Virus record (IMG/VR): IMGVR_UViG_3300037042_002528 | Span: 1-31,150 of that record | Source of the DNA: a virus | Length of the DNA: 31,150 nt | Reading direction: 5' to 3' (one strand) | Notes under the pieces: model-generated | Told to the model about the DNA's origin: nothing | Database searches by the model: none | What the model saw: only the letters and a program-made list of their open reading frames with translations | Position numbers and translations under genes: made by a program | Shown: piece by piece, positions 1-8,029 of the stretch | Layout of the letters: each line of letters opens with the position of its first letter | How positions within the stretch are numbered: the first letter of the stretch is position 1

Positions 1-2
1 GT

Positions 3-416
3 ACTAATTTATCATTAGTAGGAGTTTATAAGTTTTACGCAGTTGGTGCACCTTATGATACTAATGCATGTTGGACAATAACTCCATCAGCAATGGGTGG
101 AACTTTCTCAACTATGATGACATCTCATGTAGATTGTGGTGATTGTGCAGGAACAACAACTAGTAGCAGTACAACAACAATGCCAACTACAACTAGTAGT
201 ACAACAACGAGTAGCAGTACAACAACAATGCCAACTTCTACAAGTAGCACTACAATGTACACAAGTACAACTACAATGCCAACTTCTACAACTAGCAGTA
301 CTAGTACAACATCATACGACCCGTACTCTACAACTAGTAGTACAACAACGTTCCCTACTTCTACAACTAGTAGCAGTACAACAACAATGTACTATTCAAC
401 AACAACAATGCCATAA
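3..416 (+). CDS. Thr/Ser-rich tail or adhesin protein, 3' end only
   Basis: The reading frame is open from the left edge, so the true start lies outside the window; the ATG at 93 is internal. The visible N-terminal part is a small Cys-containing module with 'NACWTI' and 'DCGDC'. From about 160 the protein is almost only Thr, Ser, Met and Pro, in units such as TTTSSSTTTMP, and it stops at 414-416. Thr-rich tails and linkers of this kind recur in two other tail proteins of this window (2401-3402 and 12201-13499), where they separate globular modules. The likely role is in an external tail appendage. The Thr/Ser tract could be an extended spacer or a substrate for O-glycosylation; neither is proven. 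The next gene starts four bases after the stop, which suggests one operon. Confidence 0.7.
   Translation, partial: TNLSLVGVYKFYAVGAPYDTNACWTITPSAMGGTFSTMMTSHVDCGDCAGTTTSSSTTTMPTTTSSTTTSSSTTTMPTSTSSTTMYTSTTTMPTSTTSSTSTTSYDPYSTTSSTTTFPTSTTSSSTTTMYYSTTTMP
160..413 (+). repeat. Degenerate ACA/ACT/AGT triplet repeats coding the Thr/Ser tract
   Basis: Low-complexity DNA made of acaacaacaatgcca and acaactagtagcagt-like units, repeated with variation. It follows the reading frame and encodes TTTMP and TSSSTTT units. The period is a multiple of three, so protein-level repetition is enough to explain it. Confidence 0.75.
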
Positions 417-419
417 GAT

Positions 420-1238
420 ATGAATCCAGTTTATATAGGAAATACACTTATTAATGATGTGATGTTAGGAACACAAAGAATGTCTGACGTTATTGCACAA
501 ACACAAGCATTACCTCCATTAACTATTGAATGGTTATTATTAGGAGGTGGCGCTGGAGGTGGAGGTGCTAATGGTGCAAATAATAATGGTGGTGGAGGTG
601 GAGCAGGTATATTTGTATCATCATCTTTTATAGCACAACCATTAACTACAAGTAATACAATAATAATTGGTTTAGGTGGTAATGGCGGTAATAATACATT
701 TGGTGCACAAGGTGGAGAGAGTACTATAACAGGAACAATAAGTCAAACTGCACCAGGTGGTGGAGGAGGCGGTAAAGGTGGAAATAATGCTGGAAGTGCT
801 GACAATGGTAGAGCTGGTGGCTCCGGTGGAGGAGCAGGTGATAGTTCAACTGGTGCTGGTGGTGGAGTTAGTAATGTTGGAAGTCCACTACAAGGATTTT
901 TTGGAGTTGGAGGAAGTTCTAATGGTACATTAACAATTGGTGAAGGTGGTGGAGGAGCTGGAGGTAACCATCAAGGTTTAGGTAATGGTGGACCAGGAAG
1001 AGCTTGGGTAGATGGAGTAACTTATGGTAATGGTGGAAATGGATTTGGTGGTGGCACTGCAGGAACTTATGGTAGTGGTGGTAATGGAACTAATACAACA
1101 GGTGGTAATGGAGCTAATGGTGTTTGTATATTTAGATACGCTGGAGCTCCATTAGCAACAGGCGGTACAATTACACAAAGTGGTGGATACACATATCATA
1201 CATTTACATCAAACGTTGCAACAACATTCTCATATTAA
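420..1238 (+). CDS. Glycine-rich tail/adhesin protein, copy 1
   Basis: The 272-residue protein has a short N-terminal segment (about 1-45, VYIGNTLINDVMLGTQRM), then a long Gly/Asn/Ala-rich body (about 55-240) of GGGG and GGNG clusters. It ends in a short conserved beta motif, 'GGTITQSGGYTYHTFTS'. This end motif and the Gly-rich body are typical of the glycine-rich domain found in phage tail tip and adhesin proteins, including T4-like gp38 adhesins, whose Gly-rich region folds as polyglycine helices. The neighbour at 1248-2069 has the same architecture. The position among appendage genes suggests a receptor-binding tip. Function is inferred from composition and context; target unknown. Confidence 0.65.
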   Translation: MNPVYIGNTLINDVMLGTQRMSDVIAQTQALPPLTIEWLLLGGGAGGGGANGANNNGGGGGAGIFVSSSFIAQPLTTSNTIIIGLGGNGGNNTFGAQGGESTITGTISQTAPGGGGGGKGGNNAGSADNGRAGGSGGGAGDSSTGAGGGVSNVGSPLQGFFGVGGSSNGTLTIGEGGGGAGGNHQGLGNGGPGRAWVDGVTYGNGGNGFGGGTAGTYGSGGNGTNTTGGNGANGVCIFRYAGAPLATGGTITQSGGYTYHTFTSNVATTFSY

Positions 1239-1247
1239 TAAAAACTT

Positions 1248-2069
1248 ATGATAGTATATTTTGGAGATAAAAAGATAAACGCAATTTACGCTGGTTCAAA
1301 GGAGATGATAAATCCAACAACACCACAACAACTTAACAACGCATTAAATGTTGAATATGTTGTAATTGGTGGTGGAGGTAGAGGCGGCGGAGGTGGCGGC
1401 GGAGGTGCACCTAGATTCCAAGGATTTGGTGGAGCTGGTGGAGCAGGTGGTTTATCATCTGGTTCAGCAACTTTATTTGTAGGAGTATATCCAGTTGTAG
1501 CAGGAGATAAAGGAAGCGCAAATGGTGGAGCAGCAATTCTTAGAAATGGTTACTCATCATCATTCAACGGACTTGCAGTAGCAGGTGGAGGTGGAGGTGG
1601 TAACGCTGGAGATAGAGATAATCCAAATTGTGCAAATGGTACAGGCGCTGATGGTGGCTCAGGTGGTGGTAATACATCATGGAGTAGTACATGGGGTTGT
1701 GGTAGTTCAAATGGTATTGTTGGACAAGGATTTGGTGGTAACACAACTACTGCCGGCGGTGGAGCAAGTAGTGGACCTATTGGAGCTAATGGTGGTTCGG
1801 GTTCAATATGGTTAGATGGAATTGAATACTCACGTGGAGGTGGTGGTGGGATGATACCAACCAATTATGGAGATGGAGGTATTGGTGGAAACTATTTCCC
1901 TCTTTCATCACCTTATATAAATGGTATTGAAGGAGCAGTTATTATTAGATACCCTGGTACGCAAGTAGCATTAGGTGGAACAATAATACAATATACAGGT
2001 GGATACACATATCATACATTCATTTCAGGGTTATTTGTTAATCCATTTGTGATACCATCTAAGGAGTAA
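1248..2069 (+). CDS. Glycine-rich tail/adhesin protein, copy 2
   Basis: The 273-residue protein is a paralogue of the preceding gene. The N-terminus (VYFGDKKINAIYAGSKEM) aligns with VYIGNTLINDVMLGTQRM, the body is Gly-rich, and the C-terminus has the same motif (GGTIIQYTGGYTYHTF). It has more Cys in the body (NPNCANG, TWGCGSS) than copy 1. It starts nine bases after copy 1 stops and is probably co-transcribed. Two divergent Gly-rich adhesins in tandem suggest duplication followed by diversification of a receptor-recognising tip, or two subunits of one tip. No enzymatic motif is visible. Confidence 0.62.
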   Translation: MIVYFGDKKINAIYAGSKEMINPTTPQQLNNALNVEYVVIGGGGRGGGGGGGGAPRFQGFGGAGGAGGLSSGSATLFVGVYPVVAGDKGSANGGAAILRNGYSSSFNGLAVAGGGGGGNAGDRDNPNCANGTGADGGSGGGNTSWSSTWGCGSSNGIVGQGFGGNTTTAGGGASSGPIGANGGSGSIWLDGIEYSRGGGGGMIPTNYGDGGIGGNYFPLSSPYINGIEGAVIIRYPGTQVALGGTIIQYTGGYTYHTFISGLFVNPFVIPSKE

Positions 2070-2090
2070 TCACTATAAACTAAAACAAAA

Positions 2091-2100
2091 TTGTTAAATA
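2091..2100 (+). promoter_or_regulatory. Putative phage late-promoter motif TTGTTAAATA
   Basis: TTGTTAAATA lies 14 bases before the ATG at 2114. The same core occurs just upstream of several other structural genes in this window. It does not fit the host TAnnTTTG box, so a phage-specific sigma factor is proposed. Confidence 0.4.
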
Positions 2101-2113
2101 TAAAAAGAATATT

Positions 2114-2395
2114 ATGAAATTAGAAACTCAGAGTTCATACATTGCTAACCCCCAATTTACAGGTGGTGTAGCAGTAACCCCAACAGGTTCATTAGGATTT
2201 AATGCATTCAACGGAAACAATCCTCAATTTGGATTTGTAGCTGGTGGATTATATGTTGGTGGACAAGGTAATTTAGTTGTAAAAACTTATGATTCAAGCG
2301 TACTAACTTTTATATCAGCTAGTGGATTTATCCCTGGTTTGATAGCAGCAGTATCTTCATCATCAACAGCAACTAACATTATCGCATTAAAATAA
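2114..2395 (+). CDS. Spike-base-like small tail protein (RCAP_Rcc01079-like)
   Basis: The 93-residue protein has the order of elements seen in short phage spike-base proteins: an N-terminal 'AVTP' stretch followed by aliphatic residues, then 'GLYVGGQGNLVV', a short strand with Val/Thr/Phe, a Gly-Pro turn, and a C-terminal 'ATNIIALK' strand. In those families the pattern is VAVTP..., aIYVG..Gdl.v, v.f..v..G..lp, a..i.Al. Similarity is judged from memory of the family. The gene stands alone between adhesin genes and the LamG protein and is preceded by the WTTGTTAAAW motif. It probably forms a small beta-barrel at the base of a spike or fibre. Confidence 0.55.
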   Translation: MKLETQSSYIANPQFTGGVAVTPTGSLGFNAFNGNNPQFGFVAGGLYVGGQGNLVVKTYDSSVLTFISASGFIPGLIAAVSSSSTATNIIALK

Positions 2396-2400
2396 AATAG

Positions 2401-3402
2401 ATGTTAAATCTAAACTTAAACATATTAGGAGCAGCAAATAAACCGATTGTACCAATACAACCGGCGCCTACTCCATCAACAACTACTACGACTACTGCAG
2501 CGCCTTTAGATTATTATTATATAACTAAATGTTCTGACTCTACTCCTCAATTTACTGTAGGATACCCTGTGGGTACTTTCTCAGTTAATTCTAAAGTGAC
2601 TAGTAGTATTAATGATAACTATGTTGTTGTAAGTGTAGGTAGTGAGCAATTAGGTTCATTCGTAGTTGGTGCAACTGGATTAAGTGGATGTGGACCTGGT
2701 CAGTTTAGAAATGACCCGTATTCAGCATCTTTATTATTTGCAACGCCAGGTAATAGATTTAATGATTTAGGAATGGCGGTTGATTACTCAGACGTACACG
2801 CTACCATAGCTGGTGTAGGAAGTAACTTAGCAGTTAATACTGGTTCAATTGGTGACCCTGCTTACACAAACTTCTTAGCAAATGGGTATATTAATTCTAC
2901 AAAAGTACAATCTTCTGCTTCTTTCTATAATCAAAATAACTCAGATTTTAACTTTGGAGCACAACCTATTACTATTGAAGGTTGGATTAACTTTGGTAAT
3001 ACTGGAGCTAGTCAAAAAGGATTTTACTCTGATTATACAATAAGTGTTCCATCACTATCTGGTATATGGTGTTCAGTTTTATCAGATGGTAGATTAAGAT
3101 TTATCACATCAATAGGTAGTGGTGAGTATATTATACAATCAGGCGTATTAGGATGGACTGATAATACATGGTATCACATAGCATTTGTTAGAAATGGTTC
3201 AACATATAAGATTTATAGAGATGGAACTGAGGTTGCAACTGGAACAGTATCTGGAACTATTAATAGTACAACTCGTCCTAAGTATATTATGAACTTTAAT
3301 AATTTAGCAGAAACGCAAGTATTTGTTCAGGATTATAAAATATACACAGCAGCAGTGTACACAAGCAGCTTTACACCACCATTAAGCATGGTAACATTAT
3401 AA
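2401..3402 (+). CDS. LamG/concanavalin-like tail protein with Thr-rich linker
   Basis: The 333-residue protein has three parts. Residues 1-22 form a short N-terminal segment. Residues about 23-37 are a Pro/Thr linker (PTPSTTTTTTAAP). Residues about 38-110 form a Cys-containing module ('YYYITKCSDS' to 'GCGPG'). The C-terminal 170 residues fit a laminin-G-like jelly roll: 'TIEGWINFGNT', 'NTWYHIAFVRNGSTYKIYRD', 'GTVSGTINS', and an end strand 'QDYKIYTAAVYTSSFTPP'. LamG domains in phage appendages usually bind carbohydrates. It begins five bases after the previous stop. The likely role is a receptor- or glycan-binding appendage protein. Domain assignment is good; target unknown. Confidence 0.72.
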   Translation: MLNLNLNILGAANKPIVPIQPAPTPSTTTTTTAAPLDYYYITKCSDSTPQFTVGYPVGTFSVNSKVTSSINDNYVVVSVGSEQLGSFVVGATGLSGCGPGQFRNDPYSASLLFATPGNRFNDLGMAVDYSDVHATIAGVGSNLAVNTGSIGDPAYTNFLANGYINSTKVQSSASFYNQNNSDFNFGAQPITIEGWINFGNTGASQKGFYSDYTISVPSLSGIWCSVLSDGRLRFITSIGSGEYIIQSGVLGWTDNTWYHIAFVRNGSTYKIYRDGTEVATGTVSGTINSTTRPKYIMNFNNLAETQVFVQDYKIYTAAVYTSSFTPPLSMVTL

Positions 3403-3427
3403 AAAAATAACTACAAAACAAATTAAA

Positions 3428-3438
3428 TTTGTTAAATA
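3428..3438 (+). promoter_or_regulatory. Putative late-promoter motif TTTGTTAAATA
   Basis: TTTGTTAAATA lies 16 bases before the ATG of the scaffold gene. It overlaps a TAAATTTG sequence (3424-3431) that resembles the host -7 box, but no TTTG is seen 19-21 bases further upstream. Confidence 0.42.
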
Positions 3439-3454
3439 ACTAAATACAAATAAT

Positions 3455-4111
3455 ATGAACGCAAAACAAGTATTAAGTAAAATCATAGCAGCACTTTCAA
3501 ATGAGAAAGAAGTTGTTAATTTTACATACGCTAAAATGGAAGATGGTACAATATTAGAATCTCCAACCTTTGATTTAGGTGAGGATGTTGAAGTTGTAGC
3601 AGAAGATGGAAAAACTCCAGCACCAGATGGTGAGCATGAAATTGCTTTGAAAGATTCAGAAGGTAAGGAAGTTGTAATTCGCATTCAAACTAAAGACGGT
3701 AAGATTACTGAAAGAGAGAATGTTGAAGAAGCAAAACCTGAAGTACCTGAAGCTGGTGAAGAAGAAATGGCATCAATCGCAGGTGAAGACATCGCAGGTG
3801 ATGGTTTAGAAGGCGGAGATGCAGTAGATGCACCTGTTGACCCATTAACTGAAGATATGAGTAAGATGGTTGCAAAACTACAATACCGTATTGATGAGAT
3901 GGAAAAGAAAATGGCATCTTTTGAAGAAGCTATGAAACCAGCTGAAGATAAAAAAGAAGCTGATGTTAAAATGGAAGAAGAAGAAGAACTTCCTAAATTA
4001 GATGGTGCACCGGTAGATGAATCTCCAGTAGCTAAATCTCAAAAACAAAATAAATTTGGTAAGACAATTGTGAATCCACAATCAACATTCTTATCAAAAC
4101 TATATAAATAA
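3455..4111 (+). CDS. Putative capsid scaffolding protein
   Basis: The 218-residue protein is very acidic (Glu/Asp-rich throughout), with a predicted coiled coil at about 138-175 ('MVAKLQYRIDEMEKKMASFEE') and a basic C-terminal tail ('KFGKTIVNP...FLSKLYK'). An acidic, coiled-coil protein with a basic C-terminal segment directly before the major capsid gene is the classic layout of a phage scaffold. The scaffold's C-terminal helix usually contacts the capsid protein. The XkdF-type protease at 17075 may remove it during maturation. There is no enzyme motif. The assignment rests on composition and position, not on recognised sequence homology. Confidence 0.6.
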   Translation: MNAKQVLSKIIAALSNEKEVVNFTYAKMEDGTILESPTFDLGEDVEVVAEDGKTPAPDGEHEIALKDSEGKEVVIRIQTKDGKITERENVEEAKPEVPEAGEEEMASIAGEDIAGDGLEGGDAVDAPVDPLTEDMSKMVAKLQYRIDEMEKKMASFEEAMKPAEDKKEADVKMEEEEELPKLDGAPVDESPVAKSQKQNKFGKTIVNPQSTFLSKLYK

Positions 4112-4132
4112 TTAAACAAAAAAAAGATTAAA

Positions 4133-5086
4133 ATGAGAAAAAATCAAAACTTTGCTCAGCCTTCTGTTACCACAACTTACGCAGGTGAGTTCGCTGGTAA
4201 ATATATCGCTGCTGCTTTGTTATCAGCAAGAACGCTTGATAACAAATACATCACAATAATGCCAAACGTGAAATTCAAAGCTGTTATCCAAAAGATTGCA
4301 GTTGATTCTATCGTTAATGATGCATCTTGTGATTTCACAACTTCTGGTACTGTAGCTCTTACTGAGAGAATCTTAGAACCAAAAGAATTACAAGTAAACT
4401 TACAATTATGTAAGCAAGAATTCGTAGATAGCTGGGAAGCTTTACAATTGGGCTATAGCGCATTTGATACTATCCCTGCATCATTTACTGATTTCTTAAT
4501 CTCTTATGTAGGTGGTAAAGTTGCTGAAGCAACTGAAACTTCTATTTGGCAAGGTAACAGCGCAACAAACGGACAATTCTCTGGTTTGTATAACGCATTA
4601 TCTTCTTCAGTAGTACCTGCTGGTGTAAACTCTCCTGTAACAGCTTCTGTTTCTGGTTCAGTAACATCTGCAAACGTATTAGCTGCATTAGATTCTCTTT
4701 ACAACGCTATTCCTCAAACTATCTATGGTAAGGAAGATTTAACTATCTACATCCCTACTAACGTAGCTAAGGCTTACCAACAAGCATTATCTGGCGGAAC
4801 AGCTGGAGCAAATGGTTGGAACAACCAAATGAACGTAGGAGAAAAACCAATGAACTTCCAAGGAATTGAATTGGCATTATGTCCTGGTCTTGCATCTTCT
4901 GCTATGGTAGCTGCACAAAAATCTAACTTATTCTTCGGAACTGGTTTGATGAGTGATTACAACCAAGTTAAAGTGTTAGACATGGAAGACTTAGATGGTT
5001 CTCAAAACTTTAGAATCATAATGAGATACACTGCTGATACTGAATTTGGTATCGGTAATGACATCGCTATTTACAAAAACTATTAA
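4133..5086 (+). CDS. Major capsid protein (HK97-fold)
   Basis: The 317-residue protein matches the pattern of major capsid proteins I associate with Bacteroidota siphoviruses. There is a short N-arm, then 'YAGEFAGKYIAAALLSA', a central stretch with 'ITIMPNVKFKAVIQK', a long helix ('FTDFLISYVGGKVAEATE') and a C-terminal 'FRIIMRYTADTEFGIG' strand, which fits the P-domain. It lacks a long N-terminal delta domain, which agrees with a separate scaffold gene upstream. By eye it uses C-ending Phe, Asn and Ile codons more than its neighbours, as expected for the most highly expressed protein. A strong hairpin follows it. Confidence 0.85.
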   Translation: MRKNQNFAQPSVTTTYAGEFAGKYIAAALLSARTLDNKYITIMPNVKFKAVIQKIAVDSIVNDASCDFTTSGTVALTERILEPKELQVNLQLCKQEFVDSWEALQLGYSAFDTIPASFTDFLISYVGGKVAEATETSIWQGNSATNGQFSGLYNALSSSVVPAGVNSPVTASVSGSVTSANVLAALDSLYNAIPQTIYGKEDLTIYIPTNVAKAYQQALSGGTAGANGWNNQMNVGEKPMNFQGIELALCPGLASSAMVAAQKSNLFFGTGLMSDYNQVKVLDMEDLDGSQNFRIIMRYTADTEFGIGNDIAIYKNY

Positions 5087-5090
5087 TATT

Positions 5091-5132
5091 TGAGTAAGTA
5101 ATAGGGAGATTAACCATATCTCCCTTTACTCA
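5091..5132 (+). terminator. Bulged hairpin after the capsid gene
   Basis: TGAGTAA (5091-5097) pairs with TTACTCA (5126-5132), and AGGGAGAT (5103-5110) pairs with ATCTCCCT (5118-5125). This leaves a 5-nt bulge (5098-5102) and a 7-nt loop. The total is 15 base pairs without mismatch. There is no poly-T run after it, so it may be a partial terminator or an RNA-stabilising/processing structure that raises capsid mRNA relative to downstream genes. Confidence 0.6.
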
Positions 5133-5176
5133 TAATAGTTTCAGAACAAAAATTAAAAACTAAAAACTTAATCAAC

Positions 5177-5728
5177 ATGCCTTGTACAATTAACTTAGGA
5201 CGTAACGAAGTTTGTAAGGAATCCGTAGGTGGATTGGCTGGAGTTTACTTTGTAAACTGGACCGGTTCACTTTCTAACGCAACAAATGGCGTACAGGATG
5301 ATTTAATAGAATCATTACCTGCAGGCCTTACAGCTTACTACTACGAACTTAAAGGAACGAGTGCATATACTGAAACTGTAAACTCCTCAAGAGAAAATGG
5401 TACTACATTCTTCAACCAAGAATTAGTATTAAACTTGAAGAAGTTGACAAATGAGATGACGACTCAATTAAAAACTTTAGCTTATGGAAGACCTCAAATC
5501 TTTGTACACACTATGAATGGAGATACTCTATTAGTAGGACAAAGAGAGGGAGCAGATGTAACAGCAGGTACAATTCAAACAGGAGCAGCATTAGGTGACC
5601 TTTATGGTTATTCTATTACTTTCACTGGTATGGAACAATTCCCTGCATCATTTATCTCAGGTTCAACATTTGGTAATCCATTCGGTTCAGTTACTAATCC
5701 GCCTACAATCGTAAACGGAACTAACTAA
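5177..5728 (+). CDS. Putative major tail tube protein
   Basis: The 183-residue, beta-rich protein opens with a Cys-containing pattern ('MPCTINLGRNEVCKESVGG') and contains 'FFNQELVLNLKKL', 'LAYGRPQIFVHTMNGDTLLVG', 'REGADVTAG' and 'GYSITFTGMEQFPA'. This order (a strand, an N/L-rich helix, 'grp.vfV...G...l.G..eG', then 'Gy.itf.G.E..P') is one I associate with abundant tail proteins of Bacteroidota siphoviruses. The gene lies alone between two strong hairpins, directly after the capsid gene, as expected for a second abundant virion protein. A head-decoration protein is the main alternative. Confidence 0.5.
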   Translation: MPCTINLGRNEVCKESVGGLAGVYFVNWTGSLSNATNGVQDDLIESLPAGLTAYYYELKGTSAYTETVNSSRENGTTFFNQELVLNLKKLTNEMTTQLKTLAYGRPQIFVHTMNGDTLLVGQREGADVTAGTIQTGAALGDLYGYSITFTGMEQFPASFISGSTFGNPFGSVTNPPTIVNGTN

Positions 5729-5750
5729 TCAGTATATCGCTTAAAATATT

Positions 5751-5779
5751 AAAGAGAGGACTCAGTTCTCTCTTTTTTT
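5751..5779 (+). terminator. Intrinsic terminator
   Basis: AAAGAGAG (5751-5758) pairs with CTCTCTTT (5768-5775), extended inward by a G-T and an A-T pair. A T run covers 5773-5779. This is a typical rho-independent terminator at the end of the capsid/tail-tube unit. Confidence 0.85.
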
Positions 5780-5807
5780 ATGCTACTTCACTATATTGCT
5801 AGATAAG

Positions 5808-5817
5808 TTTGTTAAAA
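5808..5817 (+). promoter_or_regulatory. Putative late-promoter motif TTTGTTAAAA
   Basis: It lies shortly after the terminator ending at 5779 and 31 bases before the ATG at 5849, where a new transcription unit must begin. TAAGTTTG (5804-5811) overlaps it and resembles the host -7 box, but no good -33 box is present. Confidence 0.45.
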
Positions 5818-5848
5818 GAGTAGATAAAAACAATATAAAGACAACATA

Positions 5849-6223
5849 ATGCTAGCTTATTACATTTCAGGAAGCAATTATTACACTTTTAGAACAGAAC
5901 CAACGGCATCATCAAACCTTGTATTACAATTGCAAGATATGTTGACACTGCAAAATACATCAGCATCAGTTAGTTCTTCTACAAGACCTTACACATACGA
6001 TGCTTATGAAAGTAAATTAAATTGGACTGCATCTTTAGTATCGGCATCAGTAGGTGACCAATATAGAGCATACATAACTGATGGAACATCTTCTATTTGG
6101 CATGGTTCTATTTCAGTATTTGCATCTCAATCAGTAGAGAAGTTTGAATACCAATCACAATTAGGAGTTGAAGAAAGATACATAAGTAATCTAACACAGA
6201 ACGAATACATAATAATGGAATAA
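5849..6223 (+). CDS. Small beta-rich virion protein of unknown role
   Basis: The 124-residue protein has a pattern of alternating strands, 'DQYRAYITDGTSSIWHGSI' near the middle, then 'FASQSVEKFEYQSQ' and a C-terminal 'NEYIIME'. No enzyme motif, signal peptide or membrane segment is visible. It is the first gene of the unit after the terminator and stops one base before the portal start at 6225, so translation is probably coupled to the portal. It may be a head-closure, decoration or tail accessory protein. I recognise the general style from Bacteroidota phages but cannot name the family. Confidence 0.5.
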   Translation: MLAYYISGSNYYTFRTEPTASSNLVLQLQDMLTLQNTSASVSSSTRPYTYDAYESKLNWTASLVSASVGDQYRAYITDGTSSIWHGSISVFASQSVEKFEYQSQLGVEERYISNLTQNEYIIME

Positions 6224-6224
6224 T

Positions 6225-7493
6225 ATGAAACAAAGTACGAATTTTTCGGTTGTAAACCTATCACAGCAAGATATACCTATCGTAATTGAAGATACAAAAA
6301 CACGTTACCAATGGGTACCTGTTGGTATTATAGGACCTGATGATTACTTCCAAAACATAACGGATAGTTACACAACATCAACAACTAACGCAGCTTGCGT
6401 TGAGGGAATAGCAGATTTAATATTTGGTAAAGGATTGTACTCAAAAGATGAGGCTTTCCAAACTGTATTAGATAAATTGATTCCGCAAGAAGAAATTAAA
6501 AGAGCTATCTTTGATTTGAAACTATATGGTAATGGTTGTTTCCAAGTATATTGGGATGATGCACATACTAAGATTGTTAAATTATATCATATTCCAGTTC
6601 AAACAATTCGTGCTGAAAAGATATACGATAATCCTAAGATAGAAAATTATTTCTATTGCATAGATTGGAATGACCAAAAAGCACAAAGAAACAAAAAGAA
6701 GATTCCTGCATTTGGTTGTTCAAATGAAAAGATGGAATTACTTTATATTAAGAATTATTCACCAGGTAAATACTACTACTCACTTCCTGATTGGATGAGT
6801 GCATTACAATTTGCTTATGTAGAAGCTGAATTATCAAACTTACATCTTAATAACATTGAGAATGGATTTATGCCATTAGTAATGATTAATATGAACAATG
6901 GTATTCCAGCACCTGAAGAAAGACAAACAATAGAATCAATGATTGAATCTAAATTTACAGGCACTAGAAACGCTGGTAGATTTATGATTTCATTTAACGA
7001 TGATGCTGATAGAAGACCTACGCTAGATACAATCAACATAGATAATTTGCATGACAAGTACAAATATGTTGCTGAGTACGCACAGGATAGAATCTTAGTT
7101 GGACATAGAATTACTTCTCCTCTTTTATTTGGTATTCGTACACAGGCAAATGGTTTTAGTTCTCAGTCAGAAGAAATGAAAACGGCTTACTCTATCTTAC
7201 AAACAATGACAATTAATCCGTTTCAAAACCTAATTATAAACTTCTTAACTACTGCACTAAGTGAAGGTGGATACGAAGATACTGAATTATACTTTGAGCA
7301 ATTAACTCCATTGGCTATTTTGTCTGAAACTGCTGAAGAAACAGGACAAACAACTGAACAGGTGCAAGATGATATTAACGAAGAAGGTGAGAACCCAGCA
7401 GCAATAGATGATAAAGGTGCAGTAGATGATACAATCAATGATGAAAGAATTATGATGGGAACACCACAATTTGTTAAAACATATTCAAACTAA
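6225..7493 (+). CDS. Portal protein
   Basis: The 422-residue protein has the features of a phage portal. It has an N-terminal 'WVPVG..GPDDYFQNI' segment, an 'ACVEGIADLIFGKGL' helix, and a core with 'LKLYGNGCFQVYWD' (the 'yGn.y' strand of portals). It has a stem-like helix 'QFAYVEAELSNLHLNNIENGF' and a late 'RITSPLLFGI' segment, followed by an acidic C-terminal tail from about 370. The length is at the short end for portals. It forms the dodecameric ring at the capsid vertex through which DNA is packaged by the terminase at 25643. It lies downstream of the capsid gene, which is the reverse of the common order. Confidence 0.82.
   Translation: MKQSTNFSVVNLSQQDIPIVIEDTKTRYQWVPVGIIGPDDYFQNITDSYTTSTTNAACVEGIADLIFGKGLYSKDEAFQTVLDKLIPQEEIKRAIFDLKLYGNGCFQVYWDDAHTKIVKLYHIPVQTIRAEKIYDNPKIENYFYCIDWNDQKAQRNKKKIPAFGCSNEKMELLYIKNYSPGKYYYSLPDWMSALQFAYVEAELSNLHLNNIENGFMPLVMINMNNGIPAPEERQTIESMIESKFTGTRNAGRFMISFNDDADRRPTLDTINIDNLHDKYKYVAEYAQDRILVGHRITSPLLFGIRTQANGFSSQSEEMKTAYSILQTMTINPFQNLIINFLTTALSEGGYEDTELYFEQLTPLAILSETAEETGQTTEQVQDDINEEGENPAAIDDKGAVDDTINDERIMMGTPQFVKTYSN
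7470..7480 (+). promoter_or_regulatory. Putative late-promoter motif TTTGTTAAAAC inside portal 3' end
   Basis: It lies in the last codons of the portal gene, 25 bases before the ATG at 7506. It shares the TTGTTAAA core with the intergenic copies. Being inside a coding region, it is weaker evidence than they are. Confidence 0.25.
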
Positions 7494-7505
7494 AAATTAA
7501 ATACA

Positions 7506-8024
7506 ATGGCATACGCTTTATTTGTAAGTAGAAACGATATTATTAAGAACTCACCATTACAGGGTTCAATTGATGCTGATAGATTATTACCTTTTGTAAG
7601 AACAGCGCAAGACAAATACATGCTTAACTTGTTAGGTACTGTATTGTTTTATTTCTTACAAGGACATATTGAGAACAATACTGTGAGTACATTATCTCCT
7701 TATTATCAGGATTTAATCAATGACCACATCAAACCTACCCTAATATGGTACTCCTGCGTTGAATACATCCCCTTCTCTGGTATCCAATTCAAAAGTGAAG
7801 GTGCTGTTAAACATCAGTCAGAAGTATCCGTTTCACCGGGTAAGAATGAGATTGATTACCTATTGCAGAAAGCATTAAATTCTGCTGATTTCTACGCAAC
7901 TCGTTTACAAAATTATTTAGTAGCTTATTCTAACCAAATACCACAATATCTTGAAAGTGTTGGTAACCTTACACAGGTTTACCCTGATTTCACTAATCAA
8001 TACTTTGGCGGTATCCAATTATAA
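7506..8024 (+). CDS. Head-tail connector (gp6-like adaptor) candidate
   Basis: The 172-residue, mostly helical protein opens 'LFVSRNDIIKNSPLQGSID' and continues 'LLPFVRTAQDKYMLNLLGT'. This resembles the first helices of small head-tail adaptor proteins of Bacteroidota phages. It has a further helix with 'DHIKPTLIWYSCVEYIPF' and 'LQKALNSADFYATRLQNYL' near the end. The place directly after the portal and before neck proteins supports a connector ring that docks under the portal. Exact family not certain. Confidence 0.6.
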   Translation: MAYALFVSRNDIIKNSPLQGSIDADRLLPFVRTAQDKYMLNLLGTVLFYFLQGHIENNTVSTLSPYYQDLINDHIKPTLIWYSCVEYIPFSGIQFKSEGAVKHQSEVSVSPGKNEIDYLLQKALNSADFYATRLQNYLVAYSNQIPQYLESVGNLTQVYPDFTNQYFGGIQL

Positions 8025-8029
8025 ATCTT

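Noticed and set aside
160-413. Possible CRISPR array or VNTR locus
   Set aside because: Repeats have a period of a few codons, stay in frame and have no spacers or cas genes; they are coding low complexity.
136-423. Gln/Val-rich frame overlapping the Thr-rich gene
   Set aside because: It is the shifted reading of ACA/ACT triplet repeats (CAA = Gln). The frame with the left-edge continuation and a Cys module is the real one.
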